Assembly (NCBI GenBank): GCA_036679405.1 | Contig: JAVBVZ010000022.1 | Coordinates: 1-64,000, forward strand | DNA length: 64,000 nt | Origin: JAEYKI01 sp036679405 | GTDB lineage: Bacteria; Bacillota; Clostridia; Christensenellales; Christensenellaceae | Direction: 5' to 3' | Shown here: positions 60,341 through 64,000 of the stretch, piece after piece | Layout: each line of letters opens with the position of its first letter | Position numbering within the stretch: the first letter of the stretch is position 1 | Notes under the pieces: model-generated | What the model was told of the DNA's origin: nothing | The model's input: the letters and a program-made list of their open reading frames with translations, nothing else | Databases searched by the model: none | Made by a program: the position numbers and the translations under genes

Positions 60341-60387
60341 TTGTTTCAGTCAAGATCCGGGGCTTGCCCCGGGTTTTGGCTGAACAA
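60341..60387 (+). promoter_or_regulatory. long hairpin between binding-protein and ATPase genes
   Basis: CCGGGGC-tt-GCCCCGG nested in TTGTT(T)CAG.CAA / TTGGCTGAACAA: about 18 pairs and no T-run. Such structures slow RNA decay and lower expression of downstream genes, giving excess binding protein. It could also act as a partial terminator. Confidence 0.7.
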
Positions 60388-60410
60388 TGTAAAAGCAGGG
60401 AGGAATCAGG

Positions 60411-61919
60411 ATGTCTGAAAGCGTGCTGAAAATGACGGATATCTGCAAAAGCTACAGCGGCGTGCAGGTATTAAAAAATGTTAGCGTAGAATTTTCAAAA
60501 GGCGAGATTCATGCGTTGCTTGGCGAAAACGGCGCAGGGAAGACAACGCTTATGAATATTTTAGGCGCAGTTATAGATTTTGAACAGGGGAGCATTGAAG
60601 TTAACGGAAAGGTCGTTCATATTCATAATCCCAGCGAATCCCAAGCGCTTGGGATTGCTTTTATTCATCAGGAATTAAATGTTGTCAATGACCTGATGGT
60701 TTATGAAAACATGTTCTTAGGGTATGAGCTGAGAGATAAGTTTGGCAGACTGAACGCAAAAGAGATGATCAGGCAGACCAATGAAGTGTTTGATCATATG
60801 CATATCAAGATCGATCCGCGGTCAATGGTAAGGCATCTGGATGCGTCTTATAAGCAGATTATTGAAATTGCAAAAGCGCTGCTTAGGGATGCAAAGATCA
60901 TCATTATGGATGAACCGACAACTTCTCTGACCACGGTGGAGATCAACAATGTTTTTGAAATCATGCGGACCCTTCGGTCAAAAGGGGTTACGCTTATATT
61001 TATATCCCACAAACTCGGTGAGGTTGTGGACATCTGCGACCGCTTTACCGTGCTTCGGAACGGGGAAAAAGTGATTGACGGGGACATCGACGGGCCGGAC
61101 GGGAAAATCAAAGTGGAAGATCTGGCGCGCTACATGGTAGGGCGTGACGTTCTGTCGGTCGACGTATATCAGGAACACGAGATCGGTGAAGTGGTGTTGG
61201 AAGTGGAAAATTTGAACATCCCGGACCATGTGCACAATGCTTCCTTTAGATTGCACCGGGGAGAGATTTTAGGGTTTACCGGCCTTTTGGGCGACGGGCG
61301 CACGGAGCTGGCCCGCAGCCTGTTCGGCGATATAAAACGTGCCACCGGGACGGTAAAAAAAGACGGGAAAGTCATTAAGATAAAAAGTCCGGAAAGGGCT
61401 AAGCGTTTGAAGATCGGCTATGTGCCGGCCAACCGGAAAGAAAACGGGATTGTCAAAGATCTGAGCGTACTTGAGAATATAACGCTTGCAACGCTGGATC
61501 AATTCACCCACGGCATTCATTTGAATCATAAGGAAGAAGCAAAGATGACAAATGAGATCGTGGCAGACCTGCAGATCAAGGTGGCGGATGTCCGCAACCT
61601 GATCACCAGCCTTTCGGGCGGGAATCAGCAAAAAGTGGTGCTTGCAAAGTGGCTGAATTCCAAGCCGGATGTGATGATGTTTTCCAATCCGACGCAAGGT
61701 GTGGATGTGGGTGCAAAAAATGAAATATACCGCATTATCATGGAACTTGCTAAAGCGGGGGTGGCAATCATTGTAACTTCCGGAGAGGCACAGGAAATTA
61801 TTAAGATATGCGACCGGTCCATTATTATGTATCACGGGCAGATCAGGGGAGAAATAGACAGAAGTGAATGCACGGAAGAATCGTTGATGATTCTATCGAC
61901 GGGCGGCTCACTCAGCTAA
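60411..61919 (+). CDS. ABC sugar importer ATPase (RbsA/MglA-like)
   Basis: A 502-aa double-ATPase. First half: Walker A GENGAGKTT, Q-loop FIHQELNVVNDLMVYENMF, Walker B IIIMDEPTTSL; second half: signature SLSGGNQQKVVLAKWL and degenerate Walker parts (FTGLLGDGRTE; VMMFSNPTQGVDVGAK). RBS GGGAGGA before the ATG. It pairs with the permease 18 bp downstream. Confidence 0.94.
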   Translation: MSESVLKMTDICKSYSGVQVLKNVSVEFSKGEIHALLGENGAGKTTLMNILGAVIDFEQGSIEVNGKVVHIHNPSESQALGIAFIHQELNVVNDLMVYENMFLGYELRDKFGRLNAKEMIRQTNEVFDHMHIKIDPRSMVRHLDASYKQIIEIAKALLRDAKIIIMDEPTTSLTTVEINNVFEIMRTLRSKGVTLIFISHKLGEVVDICDRFTVLRNGEKVIDGDIDGPDGKIKVEDLARYMVGRDVLSVDVYQEHEIGEVVLEVENLNIPDHVHNASFRLHRGEILGFTGLLGDGRTELARSLFGDIKRATGTVKKDGKVIKIKSPERAKRLKIGYVPANRKENGIVKDLSVLENITLATLDQFTHGIHLNHKEEAKMTNEIVADLQIKVADVRNLITSLSGGNQQKVVLAKWLNSKPDVMMFSNPTQGVDVGAKNEIYRIIMELAKAGVAIIVTSGEAQEIIKICDRSIIMYHGQIRGEIDRSECTEESLMILSTGGSLS

Positions 61920-61937
61920 TCTAAGGAGGAAATTTTT

Positions 61938-62921
61938 ATGGAAGGCAAGACCAAACAGATTACAGATCTTTCAAAAGGCCGCTCGCTATGGCACAAGTTT
62001 ACGAACGACTACAGTGTAATTCTGATAACCGCTGCTGTGGTGGTGTTTGCAACTATTTTGTCCGGTGAGACTTTTATGACTCTCCGGAACTGGCTTAATA
62101 TTCTAAGAAGCAATTCGGTAATCGGCGTGCTTGCGCTGGGTATGACTTTTGTAATTATAGCCGGTGAAATCGACCTGAGCGTGGGCTCCGGGCTGGTCGC
62201 CGTGGGTGCGATTGTTCTGGGCGTGCTGAACGCGTCGGGCAGCGTGGCACTGGCAGTGGCTGCCGGCATCGCTGTGGGCGCCGGGTTCGGTTTTGGAACC
62301 GGCTTTATTGTGACAAAAGGGCGGGTTCCTTCTTTTATCGTTACTTTGGGCCTCATGTACATTTACCGTTCGGTGGCCATGTATTTTATGTCCGGCGGCG
62401 GGTTTACGGGAGAAGTAAAGGAATACCAGCTGATCTCAAATTACAATATCAACGATCTTGTTCCGTTGCCGATCATTTATTTTGCCATCATCGCGTTTGC
62501 ATATTACTATCTTTCCAAACATACAAAACTGGGGCGCCATATATACGCTGTCGGGTCCAATAAAAAAGCGACGCGTCTGTCCGGTATCAATGTTGATAAA
62601 GTGAAGATACTCACTTTTGTAATCATGGGCCTTTCGATTGCGTTTTCCGCAATCATCGAATCTTCGCGCATGAACAGCATCAATGCTTCGTCGTCCGGAA
62701 CCGCATATGAAATGAACGCCATCGCAATGGCAGTGGTAGGCGGCGCCAGTATGGCAGGCGGAAAAGGGACGATCATAGGAACCATCTTCGGTATCCTGAT
62801 CATAGGGATTTTAAATAATATCCTGACGCTGCTGGGTGTGGATCCATTCCTGGTCAATGCCGTAAAGGGCGTAATCGTCATACTGGCTGTTTTGTTCCAG
62901 CGCAAGGAAGTCGAACAATAA
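61938..62921 (+). CDS. ABC sugar importer permease (RbsC-like)
   Basis: A 327-aa permease with 8-10 TM helices and the RbsC-type segment FVIIAGEIDLSVGSGLVAVGAIVLG and the coupling helix VGSNKKATRLSGINVDKVK with IAMAVVGGASMAGGKGTIIGTIFG. Third gene of the importer; no second permease gene is seen, so it acts as a homodimer. Confidence 0.93.
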   Translation: MEGKTKQITDLSKGRSLWHKFTNDYSVILITAAVVVFATILSGETFMTLRNWLNILRSNSVIGVLALGMTFVIIAGEIDLSVGSGLVAVGAIVLGVLNASGSVALAVAAGIAVGAGFGFGTGFIVTKGRVPSFIVTLGLMYIYRSVAMYFMSGGGFTGEVKEYQLISNYNINDLVPLPIIYFAIIAFAYYYLSKHTKLGRHIYAVGSNKKATRLSGINVDKVKILTFVIMGLSIAFSAIIESSRMNSINASSSGTAYEMNAIAMAVVGGASMAGGKGTIIGTIFGILIIGILNNILTLLGVDPFLVNAVKGVIVILAVLFQRKEVEQ

Positions 62922-62941
62922 TCAAAGAGGATTATCATGAA

Positions 62942-63075
62942 ATCTTAAGGCCGGCGTCTGTGTGGAAGCGTTATCCCTTTGGGGCGCGTTTTGTGGATCG
63001 CCCGAAATTGGCAGGAAGGGAAACCGCAGAGATGACTCTGCCGCCAAGGGGAAGGGCCTGTATTTCTGAAGAAAG
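62942..63075 (+). ncRNA. possible structured RNA region after the permease gene
   Basis: A GC-rich stretch in an otherwise plain gap. It can form GGCG/CGCC (about 62977-62997), TTGGC/GCCAA around GCAGAG-atga-CTCTGC (about 63007-63048), all between GGCC (62949-62952) and GGCC (63055-63058). A ribosome-site-like AAAGAGGATT with a 3-codon frame (M-K-S-stop, 62938-62949) precedes it. No known RNA class recognised. Confidence 0.3.
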
Positions 63076-63140
63076 TTTTCTGAAATGTGCTGTAAAGAAA
63101 AAAACCGGAAAATAAAAGAACAGACAATTCTTCTCTTAAT

Positions 63141-63173
63141 AAATACGTGCGCTTAAAAAGCGTGCGTATTTTT
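63141..63173 (+). terminator. terminator of the sugar importer operon
   Basis: AAATACGTGCGCTT-aaa-AAGCGTGCGTATTTTT: 13-bp stem with two G-T pairs, T-run. Confidence 0.75.
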
Positions 63174-63286
63174 CATTTGGGGGCAGCCCTTTTGAAGCGG
63201 CAAATCTTTTGCTGAAAAGCAAAGCAGACCAGTGAAAGACAGCGGAGCGTCGCGCCCGTTCATATATGAATTTTTGACCATATTGA

Positions 63287-63307
63287 GTGAACCAGCGATA
63301 AAGACAG
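63287..63307 (+). promoter_or_regulatory. shared 21-bp motif, copy 2
   Basis: GTGAACCAGCGATAAAGACAG, see copy at 58998. TTGACC (63274-63279), 17 nt, GATAAA (63297-63302) could be a promoter overlapping the motif; TATACT (63324-63329) is another -10 candidate. Confidence 0.5.
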
Positions 63308-63398
63308 AATCCAAAGGCCGGAGTATACTGTATCTGTAAGAAAAAAATCATTGTTTTTCACATCGGGAAGTAAAACTCTTTACGCGAGGATAGAATCT

Positions 63399-64000
63399 AT
63401 GAAAGCTTTAATGAAAATGAAGCCGGGCGTAGGGCATATATCTCTGCAGGAGATTAAAGAACCTTCATGCGCTCCAAATGAAATGAAAGTTGAAATCAGG
63501 GCGGCAGGTATTTGCGGAACAGACCTTAGAGTATATGATGATACGTTTAAAAATTATCCGCCCGTAATATTGGGCCACGAACTCGCCGGCGTGATTGTGG
63601 AAGTAGGAGGGGAGATCAAGTCTTTTCAGCCGGGAGACCGGGTTGCCTTGCTGGGTTCCAATAAAATCGTTTGCGGGCAGTGTGAGTTTTGTAAAACGGG
63701 TTACTATATGTTTTGCCGGACCCGGCGGGGAATGGGGCATGGCACGAACGGCGGTTTTACAAAGTATGTCTGTGTACGCGAAGATATGGCTTTTTTGATA
63801 CCCGATGGGTACTCGATGGAGGAAGCCGCTATTTTGGAAGCGTTTGCAAGCTCCGTGCAGGCGGTGGAAGAAGTAGCGGCGCTTAATGGATCGAGCACGG
63901 TGCTGATTTCGGGTCCGGGCCCGATTGGGCTTATGTGCCTGCTGCTGACGGCTAAAAAAAGAATTAAAACATTTGTTTCAGGCCTGGGTGAAGATGCGGG
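63399..64000 (+). CDS. zinc-dependent alcohol dehydrogenase (2), cut by window edge
   Basis: ATG at 63399 opens a frame that stays open for 200 codons to the window end. MDR family: catalytic Cys in GICGTDLRVYD, His-Glu in VILGHELAGVIV, structural Cys4 CGQCEFCKTGYYMFC, and the start of the Rossmann motif LISGPGPIGLMCLL. Similar to sorbitol/threonine-type dehydrogenases and to the gene at 52555. GAGGA lies about 10 nt upstream. It extends the sugar region beyond the window. Confidence 0.88.
   Translation, partial: MKALMKMKPGVGHISLQEIKEPSCAPNEMKVEIRAAGICGTDLRVYDDTFKNYPPVILGHELAGVIVEVGGEIKSFQPGDRVALLGSNKIVCGQCEFCKTGYYMFCRTRRGMGHGTNGGFTKYVCVREDMAFLIPDGYSMEEAAILEAFASSVQAVEEVAALNGSSTVLISGPGPIGLMCLLLTAKKRIKTFVSGLGEDA

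Noticed and set aside
62938..62949. Three-codon frame M-K-S with ribosome site after the permease
   Set aside because: Too short to call a gene; noted only as possible remnant.
63007..63058. SRP RNA or cobalamin riboswitch in the gap after the permease
   Set aside because: GGAAGG and GCC-type pieces occur, but the conserved SRP domain IV and B12-box sequences do not match.

Overview
The window reads as a chromosomal segment of a Gram-positive, anaerobic-type Firmicute, most likely of class Clostridia. Signs are lipobox-type lipoproteins, an NlpC/P60 cell-wall hydrolase, a SpoIIE-type phosphatase, GlpP antitermination control, strong AGGAGG-type ribosome sites, use of TTG/GTG starts and mid-range base composition. 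The genus cannot be fixed from sequence alone; this placement is inference. No rRNA, CRISPR array, transposase or phage gene was seen. There is one tRNA.

Layout. 1-2.5 kb: edge of a minus-strand gene, then an OmpR-type two-component system. 2.5-8.0 kb (minus): glycerol / glycerol-3-phosphate module, with glpK, a DUF1667 protein, two FAD proteins (GlpB-like and GlpA-like) and the antiterminator gene glpP; a terminator lies in the GlpA-like leader. 8.2-8.9 kb: mntP with a folded leader. 9.0-13.3 kb (minus): MacAB-like export system with a Met/Gly-rich lipoprotein. 13.7-21.0 kb: purine operon purE-C-F-M-N-H-D behind an attenuator with a short leader ORF. 21.1-31 kb: single genes and small units (CBS and VOC proteins, NlpC/P60 hydrolase, ABC-2 exporter, GNAT, TPR protein, flavodoxin-ferredoxin, lipoprotein, FAD dehydrogenase). 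30.4-33.6 kb (minus): lysine/DAP genes asd-dapA-dapB, where DapB carries an aspartokinase-type tandem ACT tail; a divergent M20 amidohydrolase lies opposite. 35.0-39.9 kb: methyltransferase, Hsp33, TPR protein, THUMP methyltransferase, lipoprotein. 39.9-45.0 kb: diguanylate cyclase, tRNA-Thr with a downstream partial copy of its 3' end, MASE3-SpoIIE phosphatase, lipoprotein, XRE regulator.

45.4-64 kb, all plus strand, is an accessory carbohydrate region. It encodes a FucI-fold protein, a TIM-barrel isomerase, two Gfo/Idh/MocA oxidoreductases, an FGGY kinase, a DeoR regulator, two Zn-alcohol dehydrogenases (one cut by the window edge), a phosphotriesterase-family lactonase-like hydrolase, a shikimate-dehydrogenase-fold protein, a cupin glucose-6-phosphate isomerase, a D-2-hydroxyacid dehydrogenase, a KDPG-type aldolase, an AraC regulator and a ribose-type ABC importer. 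Together they suggest import of a sugar or glycoside, oxidation at one or more carbons, lactone opening and aldol cleavage to pyruvate plus a second fragment. This enzyme set matches no pathway I can name and is the best candidate for an undescribed system. The second best is the DapB-ACT fusion, which would put lysine feedback control on DapB.
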